The translations under genes were made by a program, and so were the position numbers. From assembly GCA_947450405.1 (NCBI GenBank), contig CANFVI010000049.1, positions 1-10,350 on the forward strand: a stretch of 10,350 bases of DNA, in the 5' to 3' direction. Source of the DNA: Flavobacteriales bacterium (lineage in GTDB: Bacteria; Bacteroidota; Bacteroidia; NS11-12g; UBA955). Below, in pieces: positions 1 to 6,970 of this stretch (the stretch's first letter is position 1; each line of letters opens with the position of its first letter). The notes under the pieces are model-generated. The model saw only the letters and a list, made by a program, of their open reading frames with translations. It made no database searches and was not told the DNA's origin.

Positions 1-1503
1 AGCATGGCGGTGAGTTCACTTTATGCATTGGCTGACATTGGAGGTAATGGTTTCAACGTAAACCTTGCTGCGAGAATGGATAATATTTCTACTTTCCCAA
101 CAGCATCTAATTCTTATGTTTATCCTTCTGCTTCTGCTTCTGTAATTCCAACTGAATTATTTAGCAAGTTGAAAACGAAAGATTTTTCTTTCTGGAAAGT
201 ACGTGCTTCTATTGCACAAGTTAAAGGTGGTTTAACAAGTCCTAACATTGGACCTGCTGGTAGCACTTTGGGTTATGGTTCAACATATAGCTCTCCTTAC
301 AATGGTCCTTCTTATACAAACTCTTCTGTTTACAGCACTCCATTGTTATACAACAACAAACCTTCTGCAAACTTTACTAATACTTTATCTAATTCAAGCT
401 TACAGCCATTCTCACGTACTAACATTGAATTTGGTACTGATATGCGTGTTTTTAACAATAGAATTGGTATTGAAGCTACTTACTTCATTTACAATGACGG
501 TCCTGGAATTTTCCAAAGAACTATTTCTGAAGCTACAGGTTATACCAATCAATTGGTGAATGGTATTGAAACACAACGTAGAGGTTGGGAATTAACAATC
601 AATGCAGACGTTATGAAAGCTAAGAAAGCGGGTGATTTTGAATGGAATACTTCTGCTAACTTCTCTAGCTATAGAGAATATTTAACTGCTGTTTATGGTG
701 ATGTAAAAGAAATTTCTTCAAATTTCTTCGTGTCTGATAACAGAGGTGATCGTGTTATTAAAGTGGGTGAGAGAATTGATGCTCTTTATACTTCTTCATT
801 TGCACGCAAAGACGATGGAACCATCATCAATGATGCTGGTGGACGTCCAATTGTGTTGCCTAAAGGTAAATTACAAGGATATTCTTTGCCTGACTTGGTT
901 TGGGGTATGAACAACAAAATGAAATACAAGAATTTCAGCGTGGCTTTCCAATTAGACGGCCGTGTTGGTGGCATGATTGTTAACCAAATTCAACGTCAAA
1001 CATTCCGTGGTGGAAGAAACGAAGAAACTGCTTTAAATAATATCAAAGACGCAAACGGTTTGGGAATGGGCGATGCCCGTCTTCAAGATTGTCAAGGTGT
1101 TAAATCTTGGGTTGGTGAAGGTGTGCAAATTGTAAGTGGTACTCCAATTTATGATGACAATGGTCACATTACAAACGAAGCCGAATTGACTTTCAAAGAC
1201 AATGATACCAAAACTTATTTGCAAGATTATATCAGCCGCTATTATGGCCAGTATGAAGCGAATTTGTTGAGTAAGTCTTACATGAAATTAAGAGAAATTT
1301 CTATATCTTATAACATTCCTGCAAGCAAAATTGGCAAAACATTTAAGTCTGCTACAATTTCATTGGTTGCAAGAAACGTATTGTATTTTGCTGGTGGGAA
1401 AAATGACTTAGACTTAGATCAATTCCCTGGAATGACTGGATATTCAGCATTGCAAACTCCAACCATGCGTCGCTATGGTGTTAACGTAAACTTAGTATTC
1501 TAA
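1..1503 (+). CDS. SusC/RagA-family TonB-dependent outer-membrane porin, 5'-truncated by window edge
   Basis: This is the C-terminal ~500 residues of a SusC/RagA-type TonB-linked beta-barrel, the partner of the SusD lipoprotein that follows 10 nt downstream. The frame is open from base 1. The ATG at 4 is internal, since family members are normally about 1000 residues and the signal peptide, carboxypeptidase-like domain and plug are missing here. Visible family traits are alternating aromatic/polar barrel strands, the segment with YPSASASVIPTELF (a SusC hallmark, usually YPSVSxSWxxSE), the near-terminal LLSKSYMKLREISISYNIP segment, the VARNVLYF segment and a terminal Phe used for barrel assembly. 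SusC proteins import oligomeric or bulky nutrients through the outer membrane with TonB/ExbBD energy. The substrate cannot be read from this half. Its many CGT Arg and GCT/GTT codons suggest strong expression. The family call is firm and the ligand unknown. Confidence 0.95.
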   Translation, partial: SMAVSSLYALADIGGNGFNVNLAARMDNISTFPTASNSYVYPSASASVIPTELFSKLKTKDFSFWKVRASIAQVKGGLTSPNIGPAGSTLGYGSTYSSPYNGPSYTNSSVYSTPLLYNNKPSANFTNTLSNSSLQPFSRTNIEFGTDMRVFNNRIGIEATYFIYNDGPGIFQRTISEATGYTNQLVNGIETQRRGWELTINADVMKAKKAGDFEWNTSANFSSYREYLTAVYGDVKEISSNFFVSDNRGDRVIKVGERIDALYTSSFARKDDGTIINDAGGRPIVLPKGKLQGYSLPDLVWGMNNKMKYKNFSVAFQLDGRVGGMIVNQIQRQTFRGGRNEETALNNIKDANGLGMGDARLQDCQGVKSWVGEGVQIVSGTPIYDDNGHITNEAELTFKDNDTKTYLQDYISRYYGQYEANLLSKSYMKLREISISYNIPASKIGKTFKSATISLVARNVLYFAGGKNDLDLDQFPGMTGYSALQTPTMRRYGVNVNLVF

Positions 1504-1513
1504 TATCAAACTC

Positions 1514-3109
1514 ATGAAAAAAACATTATTTTACACAATCGCTATATTAACGACATCATTTTTCTTTGGAGGATGTCAAAAAGGGGATAACATGGATAAA
1601 GATCCTAATCGCCCAACAGCTGTAACTCCTGATTTGGTTTTAAACGGAGTCTGTAACTCAGTATTTGATGAACCTTGGGGTGATGTAGCTCGCTGGTGCC
1701 AATACAATTGTTGTAATTACAACTATTATGGTAACCAAGAGTACAACTGGGCAAACGCTTCATTGAGTTATACAACATTGAAGAATGTTGCTAAAATGGA
1801 AGAAGAAGCTGTTCGTGTTGGTTATGATGCAGTAAATCCATATTCAGCACTGGGTAAGTTTTTTAGAGCAAATTTATTCTACCAAATGACCATGTTAGTA
1901 GGTGATTTGCCTATGTCTCAAGCTTTGTCTTCATCTACTTTTACTCCTAAATATGATTCTCAAAAAGAAATCTTTATTCAAGTGTTAAAATGGTTAGAAG
2001 AAGCGAATGCTGATATGACAACACTAATTGCCACTGGTAAAGCATCTTTTTCTGGTGATATTTACTACAACAATGACTTGTCTGCATGGCAACGTGCTAA
2101 CAATGCTTTGGCATTGCGTGTTTTGACATCATTAAGTGCAAAAGAGTCTGATTTTGATGTTAAAACTAAATTTGCTGCCATTGTTTCTAATCCTTCAAAA
2201 TATCCATTGTTCCGTAGTTCAACTGATAATATGGTATTTGTTTATAACAATACCTTTAACAAATATCCAGTGAACCCTGATAATTTTGGTTTTGATGCTA
2301 CACGTTATAACATGTCGGCTGCTACCTTAAACACAATGGCTGGATTAAACGATCCAAGAGCGATGATGATTGCTGAGCCTGCAGGTTCTAAATTAAAAGC
2401 TGGTTTACAACCAACTGATTATGCTGCATTTGTAGGAGCAGAGTCTAGCATGGATTTGGCTGACATGAGTACCAAAGCAGGAGTTGATAATGGTTCTGCT
2501 TATTTGCCAGGAGAATTCTCTTTCTACAACCGCAAACGTTATTACAGTACTTATACTGCAGAAAATACAATCATGTTGGGTTACACTGAAATGTGTTTCA
2601 ACATTGCTGAAGCAGCTAACAGAGGTTGGATCACTGAAAATGCGAAAGATTGGTATGAAAAAGGTATCAAAGCTGCGCATTCATTCTTCGGAATTGAAAA
2701 TGGTCCAGTTGATGTTTATTTCTTTAAACCAGGTGGAAAAGTAACCGATGGTGGATCTTATAACAAATATACCATCAATTTTGACCAAGCTGCTTATTTG
2801 GCTCAATCTACCGTTGCTTACGCTGGTAATAATACTCAAGGGTTAAACCAAATTTTAACTCAAAAGTATTTAGGATTTTTCCAAAACAGTGGTTGGGAAG
2901 GTTATTTCAACTACCGTAGAACAGGTGTTCCAGCTTTATTTGAAGGTGGACCTGGTACTGGAAACTCTGCTGGTGCAAATAAAATCCCAGTTCGCTTCAA
3001 ATACCCAGCTTCTGAAAGCTCAAACAACGCTGCTAATTACAAAGATGCAATTAACAGTCAGTTTGGTGGTAATGATGATATCAATGCGAAAATTTGGGTT
3101 ATTAAATAA
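1514..3109 (+). CDS. SusD/RagB-family outer-membrane lipoprotein (SusD-like_2 type)
   Basis: This is a surface lipoprotein that caps the SusC barrel and captures ligand. It has 531 residues, which is a normal length. The N-terminus is a lipoprotein signal: a short basic MKK start, a hydrophobic run and a lipobox FGGC with the lipidated Cys at residue 21. The segment DKDPNRPTAVTPDLVL after it is typical of the SusD-like_2 group (consensus like DPNxPTxVTPDLLL). The middle is rich in the Trp/Tyr/Asn typical of the helical TPR-like SusD fold, and a segment near residue 460 (FFQNSGWEGYFNYRRTG) matches the family's C-terminal WxxxRRTG-like motif. The 10-nt gap after SusC implies co-transcription. 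One oddity is a cluster of Cys at 47, 62, 66 and 67 in the mature protein. Ligands of this family range from glycans to peptides, and none can be named here. The nearby phosphonate genes make a phosphonate-bearing polymer conceivable but unproven. Confidence 0.95.
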   Translation: MKKTLFYTIAILTTSFFFGGCQKGDNMDKDPNRPTAVTPDLVLNGVCNSVFDEPWGDVARWCQYNCCNYNYYGNQEYNWANASLSYTTLKNVAKMEEEAVRVGYDAVNPYSALGKFFRANLFYQMTMLVGDLPMSQALSSSTFTPKYDSQKEIFIQVLKWLEEANADMTTLIATGKASFSGDIYYNNDLSAWQRANNALALRVLTSLSAKESDFDVKTKFAAIVSNPSKYPLFRSSTDNMVFVYNNTFNKYPVNPDNFGFDATRYNMSAATLNTMAGLNDPRAMMIAEPAGSKLKAGLQPTDYAAFVGAESSMDLADMSTKAGVDNGSAYLPGEFSFYNRKRYYSTYTAENTIMLGYTEMCFNIAEAANRGWITENAKDWYEKGIKAAHSFFGIENGPVDVYFFKPGGKVTDGGSYNKYTINFDQAAYLAQSTVAYAGNNTQGLNQILTQKYLGFFQNSGWEGYFNYRRTGVPALFEGGPGTGNSAGANKIPVRFKYPASESSNNAANYKDAINSQFGGNDDINAKIWVIK

Positions 3110-3140
3110 TCTTTTACAATTTCTCATATTTATTTAGTTA

Positions 3141-3172
3141 AAGGGAGAGTGTTTTGTGCACTCTCCTTTTTT
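3141..3172 (+). terminator. Intrinsic terminator after the SusC/SusD genes
   Basis: There is an eight-base perfect stem (GGAGAGTG at 3144-3151 with CACTCTCC at 3159-3166), extendable by a G-U and two A-U pairs at the base. It has a seven-base loop (TTTTGTG) and is followed at once by a six-T run on the plus strand. It lies 31 nt after the SusD stop and ends about 13 nt before the HD gene start. It should end the SusC/SusD transcript. Read from the minus strand the hairpin is followed only by CTTTAA, so it would be a weaker stop for transcripts running back from the minus-strand operon. Confidence 0.9.
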
Positions 3173-3185
3173 ATTTTACCCCATT

Positions 3186-3731
3186 ATGAATAAGATAATA
3201 GATCAAATTAAACAACTTTATTTCAACCAAGGATTGCTGAAATATGGTGAGAACGTTACTCAAACCGAACACGCCGTGCAATGTTGGTATTGTGCAAAAA
3301 AGGAAAATGCACCTTTAAACCTAAGGGTAGCCGCTTTTTTGCACGACATTGGTCATTTGCTTTATGCTGAATTGGAAATGAAATCGCATACGGATTTCAA
3401 ACATGAAGAATTGGGCGCTCAGTTTTTACATAATCTTGATTTCAATAATGAAATCGTTGAACTTATTTTGTCGCACGTTTGGGCTAAAAGGTATTTGGTT
3501 ACAAAAAATCCAGATTATTTAAAGCAATTATCACAAGCAAGTATTGATAGCTTTCATGCTCAAGGCGGATTACTTACATCTGATGAGATGAATTACTATA
3601 AGCAGCATGTGAATTTAGATAACTGCTTATTATTAAGAAAATGGGATGATTTTGGGAAAGATGAAAATGCATCTAACGAAATTCCGAAAGAAATTTGGAC
3701 AGACATTTTAGAATGTCTGGGTCAATCATAA
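3186..3731 (+). CDS. PhnZ-like HD-domain oxygenase, phosphonate-operon HD family (TIGR03276 type)
   Basis: This 181-residue protein closely resembles PhnZ, the mixed-valent di-iron HD oxygenase that cleaves the C-P bond of 1-hydroxy-2-aminoethylphosphonate to glycine and phosphate. All six di-iron ligand positions known in PhnZ have counterparts: His29, His53-Asp54 (in HDIGH 53-57), His73, His97 and Asp154. The phosphonate-binding residues also appear kept: Lys101 (HVWAKRYL), Ser119 (LSQAS) and Arg151 (RKWD). Glu22 in YGENVTQTEH sits where PhnZ has the Glu that reads the substrate amino group, and Tyr20 is one residue nearer than in PhnZ. The start is set at ATG 3186, because the upstream in-frame GTG at 3156 lies in the terminator loop. 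No PhnY-type hydroxylase is in the window. The stop is one base from the convergent FAD gene. Family assignment is strong. The substrate is likely, but not certain to be, an aminophosphonate. Confidence 0.9.
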   Translation: MNKIIDQIKQLYFNQGLLKYGENVTQTEHAVQCWYCAKKENAPLNLRVAAFLHDIGHLLYAELEMKSHTDFKHEELGAQFLHNLDFNNEIVELILSHVWAKRYLVTKNPDYLKQLSQASIDSFHAQGGLLTSDEMNYYKQHVNLDNCLLLRKWDDFGKDENASNEIPKEIWTDILECLGQS

Positions 3732-3732
3732 C

Positions 3733-4860
3733 TTACCTAAGGAGGGTGGGGATGGCGTCATCTGCCATGCCAAAACCAAGCGTCATTCCTGCTCCACCTG
3801 GGCCATTGAAAATAAAAACTCCCGTTTCAATTTCCTCAATCCACTCGCTACTACCATCTTTCATTTTCAAATATTCTCCCATCCAAGTTTGGCTGATTTG
3901 TAAATCGTGATTGGTAAATAGTTCATTGTAGTAGTCTAAAATATAATTGTTTACATCAATCTCTTGGAATGGATCATTTTGCATATTATATTCATGTGAA
4001 TCACCAATTGTAAGACAATTGTTTTGATTTTGAGAAACCAATAAGTGAATGCCATGCTTCAGTTGGTTTGGATATTTTTCCTCACATAGTTGTTTGTACT
4101 CATTGAGTTTTTTGATACTTGAGTACGCATCGTAATGTAAAAAACTTAAACCACCACAAATAGCAGGAATCTGCGATTCTATAGGTTTACTTCTTAACAT
4201 ATTTAATTGACTAATGGTTATTGGAGCATTGTTGAATACTTCGGGATAGAGGATGTTGATTTCAAATCCGCTACATATAAAAACCAAATCATTTTCTATG
4301 ATTGTGCCATCTGAAGTTACTACTTTTTCATTGTTCGCTGATAACACTGTTTTGCCAAAAATGAATTCTATTGACAACTCTGAGGCCAAAATAGCAGGGA
4401 TTTGTCTAATTGCTTCTCTAGATTCTACAATAATCTCAGAATCACTGTATAATCCACCCAAAACAGTTAATTCATTCAAATTAGAAACTTGGTTTTTACA
4501 TTCTTTTTTGCTTAAGATTTTTAATCCTTTTCTGACATGTTTATTTTGTTCATAAAAGTCAACGGCCATTTCTAATTCAATTTCATTGGTAAAAAGCTGA
4601 ATAGAACCACAAGGGTTATTCCATATATTGCCTTTTTCGCAGATATCTAACCAAACTTCACGGCTTTTAATTGCCCGAGATAATTGTTTTTCAATATGTT
4701 GTCCTATTGGCCATACCATGCCGAAATTCCGAATAGACGAACCCCTGGCTTTTAGAGATCTTTCAATTATTGTTACTTTATAACCAAGTTCAGCAAGTGT
4801 TTTTGCAACTGCCAAACCTAAAATACCAGCACCAACTACTGAGGCTCTTTTGTTATTCAT
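3733..4860 (-). CDS. TIGR03364-type FAD-dependent oxidoreductase of phosphonate catabolism
   Basis: This 375-residue DadA/glycine-oxidase-like flavoenzyme has an N-terminal Rossmann FAD site (VVGAGILGLAVA, about residues 8-19), an acidic end of the second strand (IIER, 31-34), the segment SSIRNFGMVWPIGQ (41-54) characteristic of the phosphonate-operon subfamily, and a C-terminal FAD-binding GPGGAGMTLGFGMAD stretch. Members of this recurrent group have been reported to oxidise N-methyl-AEP, and in some cases AEP itself, directly to phosphonoacetaldehyde, releasing methylamine or ammonia and reducing O2. With no PhnW transaminase in the window and a PhnX-like hydrolase in the same operon, it is the likely source of phosphonoacetaldehyde here. 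It is the last gene of the minus-strand operon, 6 nt after the membrane-protein gene, and its ATG at 4858-4860 opens directly into the FAD motif. The exact amine preference cannot be read from sequence. Confidence 0.88.
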   Translation of the reverse strand: MNNKRASVVGAGILGLAVAKTLAELGYKVTIIERSLKARGSSIRNFGMVWPIGQHIEKQLSRAIKSREVWLDICEKGNIWNNPCGSIQLFTNEIELEMAVDFYEQNKHVRKGLKILSKKECKNQVSNLNELTVLGGLYSDSEIIVESREAIRQIPAILASELSIEFIFGKTVLSANNEKVVTSDGTIIENDLVFICSGFEINILYPEVFNNAPITISQLNMLRSKPIESQIPAICGGLSFLHYDAYSSIKKLNEYKQLCEEKYPNQLKHGIHLLVSQNQNNCLTIGDSHEYNMQNDPFQEIDVNNYILDYYNELFTNHDLQISQTWMGEYLKMKDGSSEWIEEIETGVFIFNGPGGAGMTLGFGMADDAIPTLLR

Positions 4861-4866
4861 TATTGT

Positions 4867-6126
4867 TTAAATTATTTTGTGTTTTCTAATTTGAAAATAG
4901 GCAATGAGGGCAAAGAATACTACAATTATCCCTCCAAAAAAAATTAAGCTTTGAAACCAATTCAACCATGGTAATTCCCCTTTTTTTGAAAATAATGCAA
5001 ATCCGCTGATGAATAATGAGCATAAATAACCAGCTGAATCGGCCATGTATACCAAGAATCCAGAATTTGCAGGAGTTCCATTGAAGCCAATTAGCCTGTT
5101 CATAATGCTAATATTGATAAGGATATATCCTAGATAAATTCCACCTCCGCTAAAAAGCAATAAACCCATTCCATCGATGAGTTGATTTTTGAAAAGTATA
5201 GAAGTTGATATACAAATTAGTCCCCCTAAAAACGTGGCAACTATTGTTGTTAATATTGCGTTATAATGGTTTTTTACCCTGCTAATAAATGGAATGCTTA
5301 ACAACATGATTATGGTAATGATTGATTCAAGTTTTGTTAAATTTTTGGCATTGTAAATATGGAGCCCCGACATAATTTCGGCGCCAAAATTGTCTCGGAC
5401 ATCTCTCAGTAAAGTTAAGAATCCATAGAGTAATATTATAGCAAATAAAAATCCAAAATACTTTTTAGTAATTGCCTTTCTTTCGCTTTTTGAGAGTGCA
5501 GTTCGTGGCGCATTGGCCAAAATTTCTTCATTGGAGGGCTTAGGCATTTTTTCTAGCAAATAGCTGAAAAATATCGCGGGAATTAAGAATATGATCGCCA
5601 CATAAAATGGAATGAATTCAAGGCTAAAATGATTTTCCTGCAGTAAAATGGCAATAGATTTAACAAATCCGGAAGAAAAAATAAAAGTACATGCCAAAAT
5701 AGCCCCAATCAATTCAGTTAAATTTCTTCCCTCAATATAAGAAAAAACAATTCCCCAAATTAATCCCAAAGGAAATCCATTCAGCAACATCCAGATTGGC
5801 CAATATTTACAATTAGAAAATCCAATGAGTAATAGTGGAATAGTGGCTGATGTTAAAATTAGCACAATCATTCGAAATCTGTAATTTCGGTTTAATTCAC
5901 CTAGCCATTTAATTCCAACGAATTTGCTTAGGGTATAGCCTAAAAGCTGTGCCAAAACCATCCAAGATTTGATGCCATACCCCAAAATGTCTTGAGAGTA
6001 AACCAACGCCGTAAATGGTTTTCGAATGGCATACATGCTTGTGTAAATACAAAATGCCAAACATCCAATTGTTAGCCCAATAATTAAAGGGTGATTCAAT
6101 TTCGCTTTAAGCAAATTCGATTTCAT
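4867..6126 (-). CDS. DUF5690-type MFS-like inner-membrane protein, candidate phosphonate transporter
   Basis: This is a polytopic membrane protein of 419 residues with about 12 hydrophobic segments and a charged central loop near residues 195-220 (EKMPKPSNEEI... SKSERKAITKK), the layout of a major-facilitator protein. The first segment carries YTSMYAIRKPFTA (28-40) and the second GYTLSKFVGIK (63-73). I recognise these as DUF5690 signatures. They also echo the YYxxRK and YGxSKF motifs of the organophosphate:phosphate antiporters (GlpT/UhpT). The start is placed at ATG 6126, 4 nt after the PHP stop. An upstream in-frame TTG (6138) would overlap the PHP gene and adds only four residues. It sits between the PHP and FAD genes (gaps of 4 and 6 nt), so co-expression is nearly certain. 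Uptake of AEP-like phosphonates is inferred from context and distant resemblance. DUF5690 has no established function that I know of. Confidence 0.78.
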   Translation of the reverse strand: MKSNLLKAKLNHPLIIGLTIGCLAFCIYTSMYAIRKPFTALVYSQDILGYGIKSWMVLAQLLGYTLSKFVGIKWLGELNRNYRFRMIVLILTSATIPLLLIGFSNCKYWPIWMLLNGFPLGLIWGIVFSYIEGRNLTELIGAILACTFIFSSGFVKSIAILLQENHFSLEFIPFYVAIIFLIPAIFFSYLLEKMPKPSNEEILANAPRTALSKSERKAITKKYFGFLFAIILLYGFLTLLRDVRDNFGAEIMSGLHIYNAKNLTKLESIITIIMLLSIPFISRVKNHYNAILTTIVATFLGGLICISTSILFKNQLIDGMGLLLFSGGGIYLGYILINISIMNRLIGFNGTPANSGFLVYMADSAGYLCSLFISGFALFSKKGELPWLNWFQSLIFFGGIIVVFFALIAYFQIRKHKII

Positions 6127-6130
6127 GGAA

Positions 6131-6958
6131 TTAATCAATGATGGTTGCCCAATTCAATACTATTTGATTTCGCTTTAGATAACTTTTAACAAAATCAAAT
6201 CCTTGTTCCAATTCACAAGGGTGATGTGCATCAGAGTTGATCATGATTTTGAAATTTGCATCTTTAATTAGCTCAATAAATTCAAAAGCAGGGTATGGGT
6301 TGTGCCGGTTCTTTTTGTATAATCCCCGGGTATTTATTTCGAGAATAAAGCTATCAATATTTTGTTTTTTTAATATACCAAAAAGTGATTGGTAAAAAGA
6401 TTCTTTTAGATTCTTGAAATCTGGATAATTTTCAGCATTAATTACTATTTTATCCATATGTCCAATGACTCTTTTAGGAGAAATTGAGATATTTAACATC
6501 TGTTCAAAGTTCAATAAATACAGATCTAGAATTTCTTTTAAATTTTGATTGTAATAATTGTAAATTCTATGAAATTCATCTAATGTTCCATCAATTTCTA
6601 CGTATTCAATTATTCTGCCATCTGACATTAAAATGGGTAAATAATGAATGCTACAAATCAAATATTCCGCATTCGAAATTTCATCGTATTTGAGTGCGTA
6701 CAATCCTTTTCCATGTAAGTAATCAATTTCCCAGCCCACAATAGGATGAAGGGTGTTGCTGAAATGTTTTTCAAGGGTTTTAATTTCCTTTACATATTGA
6801 CCAATTTTTGATTCTTTCATTGCCCATTCCGACGGAAATGGTAATGGCGCATGTGCGCTAAATCCAATATACTTCCAACCCAGTTCAATGGCTTCTTGGA
6901 TGTATTCCACAGGGTCTTCACTACCATCACAATAGGTAGTGTGGGTATGAATATTCAA
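6131..6958 (-). CDS. PHP-domain phosphoesterase, histidinol-phosphatase (HisJ-like) family
   Basis: This 275-residue protein has the full metal-site set of HisJ-type PHP phosphatases: HTHTTYCDG at the N-terminus (His4, His6, Asp11), His36 (FSAHAP), Glu77 (GWEIDY), His105 (SIHYLP), His168-region (GHMDK) and Asp243/His245 (NSDAHHP). The NTRGLYKK...PYP segment (209-224) matches the family's substrate loop. Such enzymes hydrolyse phosphate monoesters at a trinuclear metal centre. The start is a TTG at 6958: an in-frame stop lies just two codons upstream, and the next in-frame ATG (residue 47) would delete the first metal motif. The rest of the his operon is absent, and the gene lies 12 nt after the phosphonatase-like gene and 4 nt before the transporter gene. 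A role on a phosphorylated intermediate of phosphonate use is therefore possible, although plain histidinol-phosphatase activity cannot be excluded. Confidence 0.85.
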   Translation of the reverse strand: MNIHTHTTYCDGSEDPVEYIQEAIELGWKYIGFSAHAPLPFPSEWAMKESKIGQYVKEIKTLEKHFSNTLHPIVGWEIDYLHGKGLYALKYDEISNAEYLICSIHYLPILMSDGRIIEYVEIDGTLDEFHRIYNYYNQNLKEILDLYLLNFEQMLNISISPKRVIGHMDKIVINAENYPDFKNLKESFYQSLFGILKKQNIDSFILEINTRGLYKKNRHNPYPAFEFIELIKDANFKIMINSDAHHPCELEQGFDFVKSYLKRNQIVLNWATIID

Positions 6959-6970
6959 GATTTATGGAAA

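Noticed and set aside
124..143. Short TTCTGC-like tandem repeat
   Set aside because: It encodes the PSASAS stretch of a conserved SusC barrel segment. Three imperfect units are codon reuse rather than a repeat element.
248..559. Open frame in the plus strand inside SusC
   Set aside because: It is a different-frame shadow of a strongly supported SusC coding region, with a leucine/threonine-rich translation and no recognisable motif.
2405..2744. Opposite-strand and alternate-frame open frames inside SusD
   Set aside because: They overlap conserved SusD sequence and show no domain, signal or start context of their own.
3156..3185. GTG start giving the HD protein ten extra residues
   Set aside because: The GTG lies in the loop of the SusD terminator hairpin and the extra residues have no counterpart in PhnZ. 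ATG 3186 fits the family length.
4253..4555. 100-codon plus-strand open frame inside the FAD oxidoreductase gene
   Set aside because: It is antisense to a conserved enzyme and has no family resemblance. It is best explained by chance in AT-rich DNA.
6127..6138. TTG start for the membrane protein with four extra residues and an overlap with the PHP gene
   Set aside because: The ATG at 6124-6126 lies 4 nt after the PHP stop and gives a normal N-terminus, so the rare TTG is not needed.
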